From contig DATENC010000017.1 of assembly GCA_035275265.1 (NCBI GenBank), forward strand, positions 124,001 to 188,000: a DNA stretch of 64,000 nt, in the 5' to 3' direction. Positions 19,267 to 26,895 of this stretch are shown here, in pieces. The notes beneath the pieces are model-generated. The model saw nothing but the letters and a program-made list of their open reading frames with translations. It made no database searches and had not been told where the DNA came from. Positions within the stretch are counted from its first letter, which is position 1. Each line of letters opens with the position of its first letter. This stretch comes from JACQAP01 sp035275265 (lineage in GTDB: Bacteria; Pseudomonadota; Gammaproteobacteria; Burkholderiales; JACQAP01). Position numbers and translations under genes: made by a program.

Positions 19267-19575
19267 CGGTTGACGCGCGCCGCGCTGGCAAGGAGATTCT
19301 AAGTATTAGGGGATGGCCAAACCATCGCACAATAAACCGCCAGTCTGCGGCCTCCAATACAGGCCAGACCGTCGAGCCGCTTGGCGGCGTACGCCCGGAT
19401 TGCAACCGCACCGGCATGGTGCCCGTTTTCCCCCAGTTGCACCATCCTAGTTCGAAAAGGACTTGTCGGCGATCGATCATGGCTTTAAAGTCGTTATCAT
19501 ACAGATAGTTATTCTCCGGGAACAAGGGTTGCTTCAAGTCGGCCGATTTCACCTACAAGAAAACGGGAGGAAAGC
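19267..19575. other. 309-bp region upstream of amt
   Basis: No gene was recognised. It should carry the amt promoter; the AGAAAACGGGAGGAAAGC segment just before the start codon is a good ribosome site. I looked for a sigma-54 consensus, expected for nitrogen control, and did not find a convincing one. Confidence 0.5.
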
Positions 19576-20778
19576 ATGGAAGCCCTGAAAATCAGCAGTG
19601 ACGCGCTGTTCATTCTGCTCGGCGCGGTGATGGTGCTGGCGATGCACGCCGGGTTCGCGTTTCTGGAAGTCGGCACCGTGCGCAAGAAAAACCAGGTGAA
19701 TGCGCTGGTGAAAATCCTTGCGGATTTCTCCATGTCCACCGTGGCGTATTTCTTCATCGGTTATTCACTCGCCTACGGCGTGAATTTTTTCGCCGCGGCC
19801 GACAAGCTCGCGGCCGACAGTGGATATCAACTGGTCAAGTTCTTTTTCCTGCTAACTTTTGCTGCCGCCATCCCGGCAATCGTCTCGGGAGGCATAGCCG
19901 AACGCGCCAAGTTCAATGCGCAACTAGCGGCCACTTTCCTGCTGGTCGGATTCATTTATCCGTTCTTCGAGGGGATCTCCTGGAACGGCAACTACGGCGT
20001 ACAGGCGTGGCTCGAGGCCACTTTCGGTGCTCCGTTTCATGACTTTGCCGGTTCGATCGTCGTGCATGCCGTAGGCGGTTGGGTCGGCCTGGTCGCGGTT
20101 GTTTTGCTCGGGGCGCGCCGCGGCCGCTACAACCGTGAAGGCGGCATCTCCGCGCATCCGCCGTCGAGCATTCCTTTTCTCGCACTCGGCGCGTGGGTTC
20201 TCACGGTTGGCTGGTTCGGATTCAACGTCATGTCCGCGCAGACCATCGACAAGATCAGCGGCCTGGTGGCTGTGAATTCGCTGATGGCGATGGCGGGCGG
20301 CACCATCGGCGCGCTCTTTGCCGGGCGCAACGATCCAGGCTTCGTTCACAACGGTCCACTTGCGGGCCTGGTCGCTATTTGCGCCGGCTCGGACTTGATG
20401 CATCCGATCGGAGCACTGGCGACCGGCGCGGTGGCGGGCGTACTGTTTGTGGTGATGTTCACTGTGACGCAAAACCGCTGGAAAATAGACGATGTGCTCG
20501 GCGTCTGGCCGCTGCACGGTTTGTGCGGCGCCTGGGGAGGGATCGCAGCCGGCATCTTCGGGCTGCACGCATTCGGCGGATTGGGCGGAGTGAGCTTCAT
20601 GTCGCAGTTGATCGGTAGCGTGCTTGGAATCGGCATAGCGGTGGCAGGAGCGTTGATCGTTTATGGCGGACTCAAGGCCGCAATGGGAATCCGTCTCGAC
20701 GCGGAGGAAGAGTTCGTCGGAGCCGACTTGAGCATTCACAAGATCTCTTCAACACCTGACCGCGAAGTGAGCTGGTAA
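19576..20778 (+). CDS. amt: ammonium transporter Amt/AmtB
   Basis: A 400-residue inner-membrane protein with about eleven transmembrane helices. Family hallmarks are visible: AERAKFNAQL, FHDFAGSIVVHAVGGWVGL with the first pore histidine, and PLHGLCGAWGGIAAGIFG with the second. It moves ammonium/ammonia into the cell. The start is fixed by GGGAGGAAAG. There is no PII gene beside it; a PII gene lies about 29 kb away in this window, which differs from the usual glnK-amtB pairing. A clear intrinsic terminator follows. Confidence 0.95.
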   Translation: MEALKISSDALFILLGAVMVLAMHAGFAFLEVGTVRKKNQVNALVKILADFSMSTVAYFFIGYSLAYGVNFFAAADKLAADSGYQLVKFFFLLTFAAAIPAIVSGGIAERAKFNAQLAATFLLVGFIYPFFEGISWNGNYGVQAWLEATFGAPFHDFAGSIVVHAVGGWVGLVAVVLLGARRGRYNREGGISAHPPSSIPFLALGAWVLTVGWFGFNVMSAQTIDKISGLVAVNSLMAMAGGTIGALFAGRNDPGFVHNGPLAGLVAICAGSDLMHPIGALATGAVAGVLFVVMFTVTQNRWKIDDVLGVWPLHGLCGAWGGIAAGIFGLHAFGGLGGVSFMSQLIGSVLGIGIAVAGALIVYGGLKAAMGIRLDAEEEFVGADLSIHKISSTPDREVSW

Positions 20779-20809
20779 CGCCGATACTCGCCGGTATTTA
20801 CCGGAAAAG

Positions 20810-20833
20810 GCAGCGCAGAAGCGCTGCTTTTTT
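20810..20833 (+). terminator. intrinsic terminator of amt
   Basis: A 7-bp perfect stem (GCAGCGC / GCGCTGC) with an AGAA loop is followed by six T residues, 30 bases after the amt stop codon. Confidence 0.9.
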
Positions 20834-20886
20834 CTTGCTTGTGATCGCACGTACGGACGAACCCCCGGTCGAAAAATGGGGCTTAT

Positions 20887-20901
20887 GCGTCATAATGACG
20901 C
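20887..20901. promoter_or_regulatory. palindrome over a possible -10 box, export operon
   Basis: GCGTCAT-A-ATGACGC is a perfect 7-bp inverted repeat with one central base, 26 bases before the adaptor gene start. It includes CATAAT, a near-consensus -10 hexamer. I infer an operator overlapping the promoter of the export operon; the -35 region is weak. Confidence 0.4.
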
Positions 20902-20926
20902 CACTTTTTGACTCGGTTGAAAGTAC

Positions 20927-22156
20927 TTGAGCGGTCCGGATATCTCGAGGTTGAAGATCGATCGCGGCGAGGCGCGTGCCGTACCGATGCGCGCGCGTGG
21001 CCGGCTGCGGCGGCTGATGTTTCCGGCGTTGCTCGTGGTTGCGGTTGCGATCGTTGCGCTGTTTTCTTACAACTGGCTGCTGCGCGCGCCGGTCGCGGTC
21101 GAAACAGCGTCGGTATCGATGTCGTATCCGTCGCAGGCCTACACCGAACTGAACGCGACCGGCTATGTCGTCGCGCAACGCAAGGCCGCGGTCGCATCGA
21201 AGGCAACCGGCCGTCTGGTTTGGCTGGGTGTCGAGGAAGGCAGTCGCGTGAAGGAAGGCGAGATCATCGCCAGACTGGAAAATCTAGACGTAAAGGCCAC
21301 GCGCGAGCAGGCTGCGGCGAACCTCCAGGTTGCCAACGCGAATCTGGAGCAAGGCCTCTCGGAACTCCGGGATGCGGAAACGGCGCTCAAACGCTCGGAG
21401 GAACTGCTCGCGCAAGGATTCGTTTCGCGGGCCTCGCATGACATTGCGGTGGCGCGCCACGACAAGGCCAAGGCCAACATTGCCAGCTTGAAAGCGGGCA
21501 TCGCCGCTGCACAGGCCAACCTGCGTGGTACCGATGTCGCGGTGGAGCAGACGCTGATACGGGCGCCGTTCGACGGCGTCGTACTCACCAAGGCGGCCAA
21601 CGTGGGCGATGTCGTCACGCCCTTCTCCTCGGCTCTGGACGCCAAAGGAGCGGTGGTGACGATGGCCGACATGAGCACACTGGAAGTCGAAGCCGATGTG
21701 TCGGAGTCGAACCTGTCGCGGGTGCGAATCGGCCAGCCGGTCGAAATCCAACTCGATGCGTTGCCCGACGTCCGGTTCCGCGGTGTGGTCGCCCGTACGG
21801 TGCCAACGGTTGACCGCTCCAAGGCCACCGTCATGACCAAGATCCGCTTTCTCGAAGCAGAGGCCCGTATCCTTCCGGAGATGAGCGCGAAGGTCGCGTT
21901 CCTGTCGCAGTCGATCAGCGACGCCGAGCGCGCGCCACGGGCTGCGCTGAACGCGGCTGCGCTGACAACCCGGGCCGGCCGCAACGTGGTATTCGTGGTC
22001 AGGGACAGCAAGGTGGCCGAAGTACCGGTCGAAACCGGTGCGAAGATGGGCGATCTGATCGAAATCAGGAGTGGACCGCAGCCCGGGGAAAAGGTGGTGC
22101 TGCGCCCCAGCGCGAAACTGCACGACGGCGCGGCGGTGAAGCCGGCCGGCAAGTGA
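20927..22156 (+). CDS. periplasmic adaptor of a MacAB-like exporter
   Basis: A 409-residue membrane-fusion protein. A basic N-terminus is followed by one membrane anchor (LMFPALLVVAVAIVALFSY), then a barrel-lipoyl half motif (GYVVAQRKAAVASKATGRLV...GVEEGSRVKEGEII), a helical hairpin (residues 125-200), and the second lipoyl half (LIRAPFDGVV). The called start is TTG with a weak ribosome site; a later in-frame TTG or ATG is possible. The stop is immediately followed by the ATPase start codon, so the genes are translationally linked. The exported substrate is unknown. Confidence 0.9.
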   Translation: MSGPDISRLKIDRGEARAVPMRARGRLRRLMFPALLVVAVAIVALFSYNWLLRAPVAVETASVSMSYPSQAYTELNATGYVVAQRKAAVASKATGRLVWLGVEEGSRVKEGEIIARLENLDVKATREQAAANLQVANANLEQGLSELRDAETALKRSEELLAQGFVSRASHDIAVARHDKAKANIASLKAGIAAAQANLRGTDVAVEQTLIRAPFDGVVLTKAANVGDVVTPFSSALDAKGAVVTMADMSTLEVEADVSESNLSRVRIGQPVEIQLDALPDVRFRGVVARTVPTVDRSKATVMTKIRFLEAEARILPEMSAKVAFLSQSISDAERAPRAALNAAALTTRAGRNVVFVVRDSKVAEVPVETGAKMGDLIEIRSGPQPGEKVVLRPSAKLHDGAAVKPAGK

Positions 22157-22858
22157 ATGACTGGGAAGATCGTCGAGATCCGCCACATCGCCAAGTCCTA
22201 TCGCCGCGGCGGCCAGATCGTTCCGGTGCTGAGCGACCTCAGTTTCGATATTCCCGAAGGTGAGTTCGTCGCCTTGATGGGGCCTTCCGGGTCTGGCAAG
22301 AGCACGTTGTTGAATCTGATTGCGGGGATCGACAAGCCCGACAGTGGGGAATTACGGGTTGCCGGACTCGACATCACCACACTTTCGGAAGCGGATCTCG
22401 CCGATTGGCGCGCCACCCACATCGGTTTCATCTTCCAGTTCTACAACCTGATGCCCGTTCTTACGGCATTCGAGAACATCGAACTGCCGATGCTGCTGAC
22501 CCGCCTGTCGCGCCGGCAGAGGCGAGAGCGCGTCGGACTGGCGCTCGACATGGTCGGGCTCACCGACCGTATGGATCACTATCCCTCCGAACTCTCCGGC
22601 GGTCAGCAGCAGCGCGTCGCCATCGCCCGCGCCATCATCAGTGACCCATTGCTGATAGTTGCCGACGAACCGACCGGAGACCTCGATCGCGTCTCCGCTG
22701 CCGACATCCTCAACTTGCTCGACCGCCTTAACCGCGAAATGGGCAAGACCATCGTAATGGTCACGCACGACCAGCGCGCCGCAGAGCACGCGCGCTTGGT
22801 GCGCCATCTTGACAAAGGTGAACTCACCGACGGCGAACCCTCCTCGAAGACACTATGA
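22157..22858 (+). CDS. ABC transporter ATPase, MacB/LolD type
   Basis: A 233-residue nucleotide-binding subunit: Walker A GPSGSGKST (residues 41-49), Q-loop FQFYNLMPV, signature LSGGQQQR, Walker B LLIVADEPTGDLD and switch His in VTHD. The sequence around IPEGEFVALMGPSGSGKSTLL is typical of the LolD/MacB branch that couples to FtsX-like permeases. It starts directly after the adaptor stop codon. It should power the two permeases encoded next. Confidence 0.95.
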   Translation: MTGKIVEIRHIAKSYRRGGQIVPVLSDLSFDIPEGEFVALMGPSGSGKSTLLNLIAGIDKPDSGELRVAGLDITTLSEADLADWRATHIGFIFQFYNLMPVLTAFENIELPMLLTRLSRRQRRERVGLALDMVGLTDRMDHYPSELSGGQQQRVAIARAIISDPLLIVADEPTGDLDRVSAADILNLLDRLNREMGKTIVMVTHDQRAAEHARLVRHLDKGELTDGEPSSKTL

Positions 22859-22919
22859 CGGTAAAAGGTGACGGCGAACACGCGTTTCCCCTGCTCCGCT
22901 GCGGTGAAGGTTTGGACAT

Positions 22920-24077
22920 ATGTACTTTGCGAAGCTGGTGCTGAGAAACACGCTGCGGCATAAGCTGCGCACCGGTCTGACCGTGCTGGGCCTTTTCGTC
23001 GCGATACTGGCGTTCGGGTTGCTACGTACGGTGGTGGAGGCGTGGTTCGCCGGCGCCGAGAGCGCGTCGACCACCCGCCTGATCACCCGCAATTCGATTT
23101 CCCTGGTTTTTTCGCTGCCGATCGCCTACCAGGACAGGATCCGGCAAATCGGCGGCGTGACCCGCGTCAGCCATGCCAACTGGTTCGGTGGCATCTACGT
23201 TTCGGAGAAAAACTTTTTTCCGCAGTTTGCGGTGGACGCAAAATCGTATCTCGACCTCTACCCGGAGTATCTGATCCCGCCGGAGCAGTTGAAAGCGTTC
23301 CTGCTCGATCGCAAGGGGTGCACCGTGGGACGGAAGCTTGCGGATATCCACGGTTTCAAGATAGGCGACGTGGTGCAGTTGCGCGGGACGATTTTTCCCG
23401 GCACCTGGGAGTTCGTGGTGAGGGCGGTCTACGACGGAGCGGAAGCGGCAACCGACACTTCGCAATTTCTATTCCACTGGGACTATCTCAATGAGACCCT
23501 GAAGCAGACGGTGCCGCGCCGCGCGAACACAGTCGGCGTCTACGTCGTGGGCATCGAGCAGTCCAACCAGGCCGCCGAGATCGGCAGGGAGATCGACAGG
23601 ACTTTCAGAAATTCGCTTGCCGAAACGCTGACCGAGACCGAGAAGGCTTTTCAACTTGGATTCGTGGCCATGACAGAGGCAATCGTAATCGCCATAGAAG
23701 TCGTTTCGTTCCTGGTGATCTTCATCATCATGGCGGTCATGGCGAATACCATGGCCATGACGGCGCGCGAGCGTTTGGCGGAATACGCCACTATGAAAGC
23801 ACTCGGGTTCGGTCCAATACGGGTCGTGAGCCTGATCCTCGGTGAGTCGCTGGTCATAGCGTTGGCAGGTGCGACGGCGGGCGTGCTTGCCACGTTCCCC
23901 GTGGCGGAGTGGTTTGCCGCGAAAATGGGCACACTGTTCCCGGTGTTCAATGTCTCACAGCAGACTGTGACCATGCAGATTGTGGCGGCCGTAACAGTCG
24001 GTGCCGTTGCGGCGCTGCTGCCAAGCTACCGTGCCGCCACCGTGCGCATCGTTGATGGCCTTCGCAACATCGGTTGA
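22920..24077 (+). CDS. FtsX/MacB-type ABC permease 1
   Basis: A 385-residue inner-membrane protein: one N-terminal helix (TGLTVLGLFVAILAFGLL), a periplasmic MacB-PCD-like domain of about 220 residues, and three C-terminal helices ending LPSYRAATVRIVDGLRNIG, the FtsX-domain end pattern. It is separated by 61 bases from the ATPase gene. Along with the next gene it provides the second half of a heterodimeric permease rather than the fused MacB arrangement. Confidence 0.92.
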   Translation: MYFAKLVLRNTLRHKLRTGLTVLGLFVAILAFGLLRTVVEAWFAGAESASTTRLITRNSISLVFSLPIAYQDRIRQIGGVTRVSHANWFGGIYVSEKNFFPQFAVDAKSYLDLYPEYLIPPEQLKAFLLDRKGCTVGRKLADIHGFKIGDVVQLRGTIFPGTWEFVVRAVYDGAEAATDTSQFLFHWDYLNETLKQTVPRRANTVGVYVVGIEQSNQAAEIGREIDRTFRNSLAETLTETEKAFQLGFVAMTEAIVIAIEVVSFLVIFIIMAVMANTMAMTARERLAEYATMKALGFGPIRVVSLILGESLVIALAGATAGVLATFPVAEWFAAKMGTLFPVFNVSQQTVTMQIVAAVTVGAVAALLPSYRAATVRIVDGLRNIG

Positions 24078-24109
24078 TCGTACAACCGACCGCGGAATCA
24101 GGATCAGAC

Positions 24110-25276
24110 ATGGCGATACCGTTTTCGTACACGGCGAAGAACCTGATGGCGCGCAAGCTGACCACTGCGCTCACCGCCGGGGGCATGGCACTCGTGGTGT
24201 TTGTGTTCGCCACGGTGTTGATGCTGCAGGAGGGACTGAGGAAAACGCTGGTCCAAACCGGATCGTGGGACAACGTGGTGGTGACGCGGCGCTCTGCAGG
24301 TACAGAGGTACAGAGCGGCGTGGATCGCGCGCAGGCGGGGGTGGTCGAGAGCCAGCCGGAAGTGGCGTACGGTGCGGACGGATTGCCGCTGGTGTCGAAA
24401 GAAACCGTCGTGCTGGTGACGTTGCCCAAGCGCGAATCCGACAAACCGTCCAACGTTGTCATTCGGGGGATCGGACCCAAAGGCAATGCATTGCGCCCGC
24501 AGGTTCGCATCATCGAGGGCAGGATGTTCCGGTGGGGATCGTCCGAGATCGTAGCCGGGCGCAGCATTGCGGAACGGTTTCAGGGAGCGGGCGCGGGGGA
24601 ACAACTGCGCTTTGCAATGCGCGACTGGACAGTGGTCGGCGTGTTCGATGCCGGAAGGAGCGGTTTCGATTCGGAGATCTGGGGCGACTCGGACCAGTTG
24701 ATGCAGGCCTTTCGCCGGCCGGTGTTCTCTTCGGTGGTCTTGCGTCTCGAGGATGCGGGCCGTTTCGAAGCACTTAAAGCGCGGCTCGAATCCGACCCGC
24801 GGCTCACGGTCGAAGCCAAGCGGGAAACGGTGTTCTACGCCGAGCAATCGCAGGTGCTCGCAAATTTTATCGGTTATCTCGGGCTTACGCTGTCAGTGAT
24901 TTTCTCGATTGGCGCGACTATTGGCGCAATGATCACGATGTACGCGTCGGTGGCAAATCGAACGGCGGAGATCGGTACGCTGCGAGCACTGGGATTCCGG
25001 AGCCGCAGCATTCTAGCGGTATTTCTACTGGAAGCGCTGTTGCTCGGTCTTGTCGGCGGCGCCGTTGGGCTGGGTCTTGCATCGTTCATGCAGTTCCTCA
25101 CCATTTCAACGATGAACTGGCAGTCCTTCGCCGAGCTTGCGTTTACCTTCACGCTCGATGCGGGGATCGTCGCAAAAGCACTGGCATTCGCACTAATGAT
25201 GGGATTGCTCGGCGGTTTCCTGCCCGCGTTGCGGGCGGCGCGACTGAACATCGTCGATGCACTGAGAGCGGTGTGA
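24110..25276 (+). CDS. FtsX/MacB-type ABC permease 2
   Basis: A 388-residue permease with the same layout as its upstream neighbour: first helix in MALVVFVFATVLML, periplasmic domain, then three helices and end motif FLPALRAARLNIVDALRAV. The ATG at 24110 was preferred to an upstream TTG that overlaps the preceding stop, because homologues begin close to MAIPFSYTAKNLMARK. It completes the four-gene export operon. The two permeases are clearly diverged, so a heterodimer is likely. Confidence 0.92.
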   Translation: MAIPFSYTAKNLMARKLTTALTAGGMALVVFVFATVLMLQEGLRKTLVQTGSWDNVVVTRRSAGTEVQSGVDRAQAGVVESQPEVAYGADGLPLVSKETVVLVTLPKRESDKPSNVVIRGIGPKGNALRPQVRIIEGRMFRWGSSEIVAGRSIAERFQGAGAGEQLRFAMRDWTVVGVFDAGRSGFDSEIWGDSDQLMQAFRRPVFSSVVLRLEDAGRFEALKARLESDPRLTVEAKRETVFYAEQSQVLANFIGYLGLTLSVIFSIGATIGAMITMYASVANRTAEIGTLRALGFRSRSILAVFLLEALLLGLVGGAVGLGLASFMQFLTISTMNWQSFAELAFTFTLDAGIVAKALAFALMMGLLGGFLPALRAARLNIVDALRAV

Positions 25277-25307
25277 CCCCGTTAGCAGCGAAGGAACCCG
25301 CTTATCT

Positions 25308-25886
25308 CTACCGGTCCTGTTTCTCCGATTCTTCTTTGGAAACGGGTCCCTTCTCCATGGGATTTACAGTGCCCATGTGGAAACGAAATTCGCCCGCTTG
25401 GCGATCGCGGAAATAGTGCTGCAGCGTGCGCCGCACGGTAGCGAAGGCCAGTGTATCCCAGGGGATTTCACTTTCTTCGAACAGCCTTGCTTCCAGCGTT
25501 TCTGCGCCGGCGTGGAAATCGAGGTCGAGAAGCCGCGCGCGGAACAGCATGTACACCTGGTTGATGTGGGGAATATTGAACACCGCGTACAGGCCCAGCA
25601 TTTCCACGCGCGCATTCGCCTCTTCGAGGGTTTCGCGCTGCGCGCCTTGAGCGGTCGTTTCCCCGTTCTCCATGAAGCCGGCCGGGACCGTCCACAATCC
25701 GTGGCGCGGTTCAATGGCGCGGCGACAGAGCAGAACGCCTTTTTTCCATTCGGGGATGCAACCCACCACGATCTTGGGGTTCTCGTAATGAATCGTTCCG
25801 CAACTGGCGCAAACGAAGCGGGGGAGGCTATCACCTGGAGGTATGAGTCGCTCAACGCGAGCACCGCAGTTGTTGCAGAAATTCAT
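25308..25886 (-). CDS. Nudix hydrolase with N-terminal zinc ribbon
   Basis: A 192-residue protein. Residues 1-35 have two CxxC pairs (CNNC, CASC) forming a zinc ribbon. The Nudix box runs GFMENGETTAQGAQRETLEEAN, with Glu residues of REXXEE intact and Ala at the usual last Gly. The substrate would be a nucleoside diphosphate linked to X, but cannot be told from sequence; NADH pyrophosphatases also carry ribbons, yet their SQPWPFPxS motif is absent here. It is convergent with the export operon. Confidence 0.88.
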   Translation of the reverse strand: MNFCNNCGARVERLIPPGDSLPRFVCASCGTIHYENPKIVVGCIPEWKKGVLLCRRAIEPRHGLWTVPAGFMENGETTAQGAQRETLEEANARVEMLGLYAVFNIPHINQVYMLFRARLLDLDFHAGAETLEARLFEESEIPWDTLAFATVRRTLQHYFRDRQAGEFRFHMGTVNPMEKGPVSKEESEKQDR

Positions 25887-26012
25887 CGTATTGGAAAGTG
25901 AATGCGCCTGGCTGCATTATACGGACGCCAGGCACCGCTACGGGCGCGCGCCGGGAATTGCTAGAATTGTTGAACTTGCCGGATTTCGCGTCCGGACGGA
26001 CTGGAGTGGCTA

Positions 26013-26393
26013 TTGAAAAGAACATGGCTGGTGGCGATCGTTCTGGTGGCGAACAGCTGGGTTGGTGCCTCGTTCGCAGATCAATTGGCTTCGTTGCAGG
26101 GTACCTGGAAGGGTCCGTGGTACATCGGCATGACGAGCGGCTTGGCGGCAATGGAAATCGCGGCCGACGGGTCCGGGACGATCGCGTTCACCAATCTCGA
26201 GAACTTCGGCAACGAACCAGTCATGCTGACCAAGACTTCGTTTGACGGCAGGACGTTCAAGTTTGGCGCTTCCGGCACTGGCGGTATTGAAATCTCGTTT
26301 GCCACGCAACTGGAATCGGGCGCCAAACAACTGCGCGGGAACGGCAAGTATGGAGGTTTTGGAGCGCGTCTCGAACTGCGGCGCGCGGACTGA
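26013..26393 (+). CDS. small secreted protein of unknown function
   Basis: A 126-residue frame from TTG with a signal peptide (WLVAIVLVANSWVGASFA) and a mature domain of alternating short strands (LQGTWKGPWYIG, GGIEISFATQLES) suggestive of a small beta-barrel such as a lipocalin-like fold. There is no close family I can name. It is convergent with the cytochrome c gene. Confidence 0.65.
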   Translation: MKRTWLVAIVLVANSWVGASFADQLASLQGTWKGPWYIGMTSGLAAMEIAADGSGTIAFTNLENFGNEPVMLTKTSFDGRTFKFGASGTGGIEISFATQLESGAKQLRGNGKYGGFGARLELRRAD

Positions 26394-26457
26394 CCAGAAA
26401 GGGCAGGACAGACCGCCCTTCGAATTTCCTTGAGATCGCTCCTAGCGATCGGCGCAA

Positions 26458-26808
26458 TCAGTTCGCCGGTAATGTCTTGATGTATTCTGCGAGTGCCTGA
26501 ACTTCATTTTGACTGAGCTGGTTCTTGAAGCCGGGCATGGGCGATTTTCCTTCGTTGATATGCTTCACCAGTTGCTCCATTGTCTTCGACGTGCCGGCAA
26601 GCTTCGGGCCGTCAGCCTGCTTCATGCCGTAGCCCTGATGGCACCAGCTGCATTTCGTCGCAAACAGCTTCTTGATATTCAATTGGTACTTTTCACCGAC
26701 CGTGGCCGCAGCCATGTCGACGGGATCGTTCGCTGCAGCAGGTGCCGAAGCAAGCCCGGCGAAGACTGCGAGCGCGCAAACAATCTCTCTGATGCGTAAG
26801 ACCCTCAC
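26458..26808 (-). CDS. class I cytochrome c, partner of the PQQ dehydrogenase
   Basis: A periplasmic monohaem cytochrome of 116 residues. GTG at 26808 was chosen because GGAGAG stands upstream and it opens a signal peptide (IVCALAVFAGLASAPAAA). The haem site is KCSWCHQ and the axial Met is probably in SPMPGF. It lies 87 bases downstream of the PQQ alcohol dehydrogenase on the same strand and should receive its electrons. A strong hairpin sits between the two genes and may lower its expression relative to the dehydrogenase. Confidence 0.9.
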   Translation of the reverse strand: MRVLRIREIVCALAVFAGLASAPAAANDPVDMAAATVGEKYQLNIKKLFATKCSWCHQGYGMKQADGPKLAGTSKTMEQLVKHINEGKSPMPGFKNQLSQNEVQALAEYIKTLPAN

Positions 26809-26842
26809 TTGAAACTCTCCCTGTAGACCCGACAAATTAAAT

Positions 26843-26866
26843 GGGCGAGGGATTGCTCCCTCGCCC
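26843..26866 (-). terminator. hairpin between PQQ dehydrogenase and cytochrome c
   Basis: A perfect 10-bp stem (GGGCGAGGGA / TCCCTCGCCC) with a 4-base loop. On the minus strand it is followed by an A/T-rich stretch (ATTTAATTT) but no uniform T run, so it looks like a partial terminator or an mRNA-stabilising hairpin. Confidence 0.6.
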
Positions 26867-26895
26867 GAAATCAACGACTGGATATTATTGTTGGT

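Noticed and set aside
19267..19575. sigma-54 promoter for amt
   Set aside because: No GG-N10-GC core with matching flanks was found by eye.
20346..20739. antisense frames over amt
   Set aside because: They sit over transmembrane helices of Amt and have no independent support.
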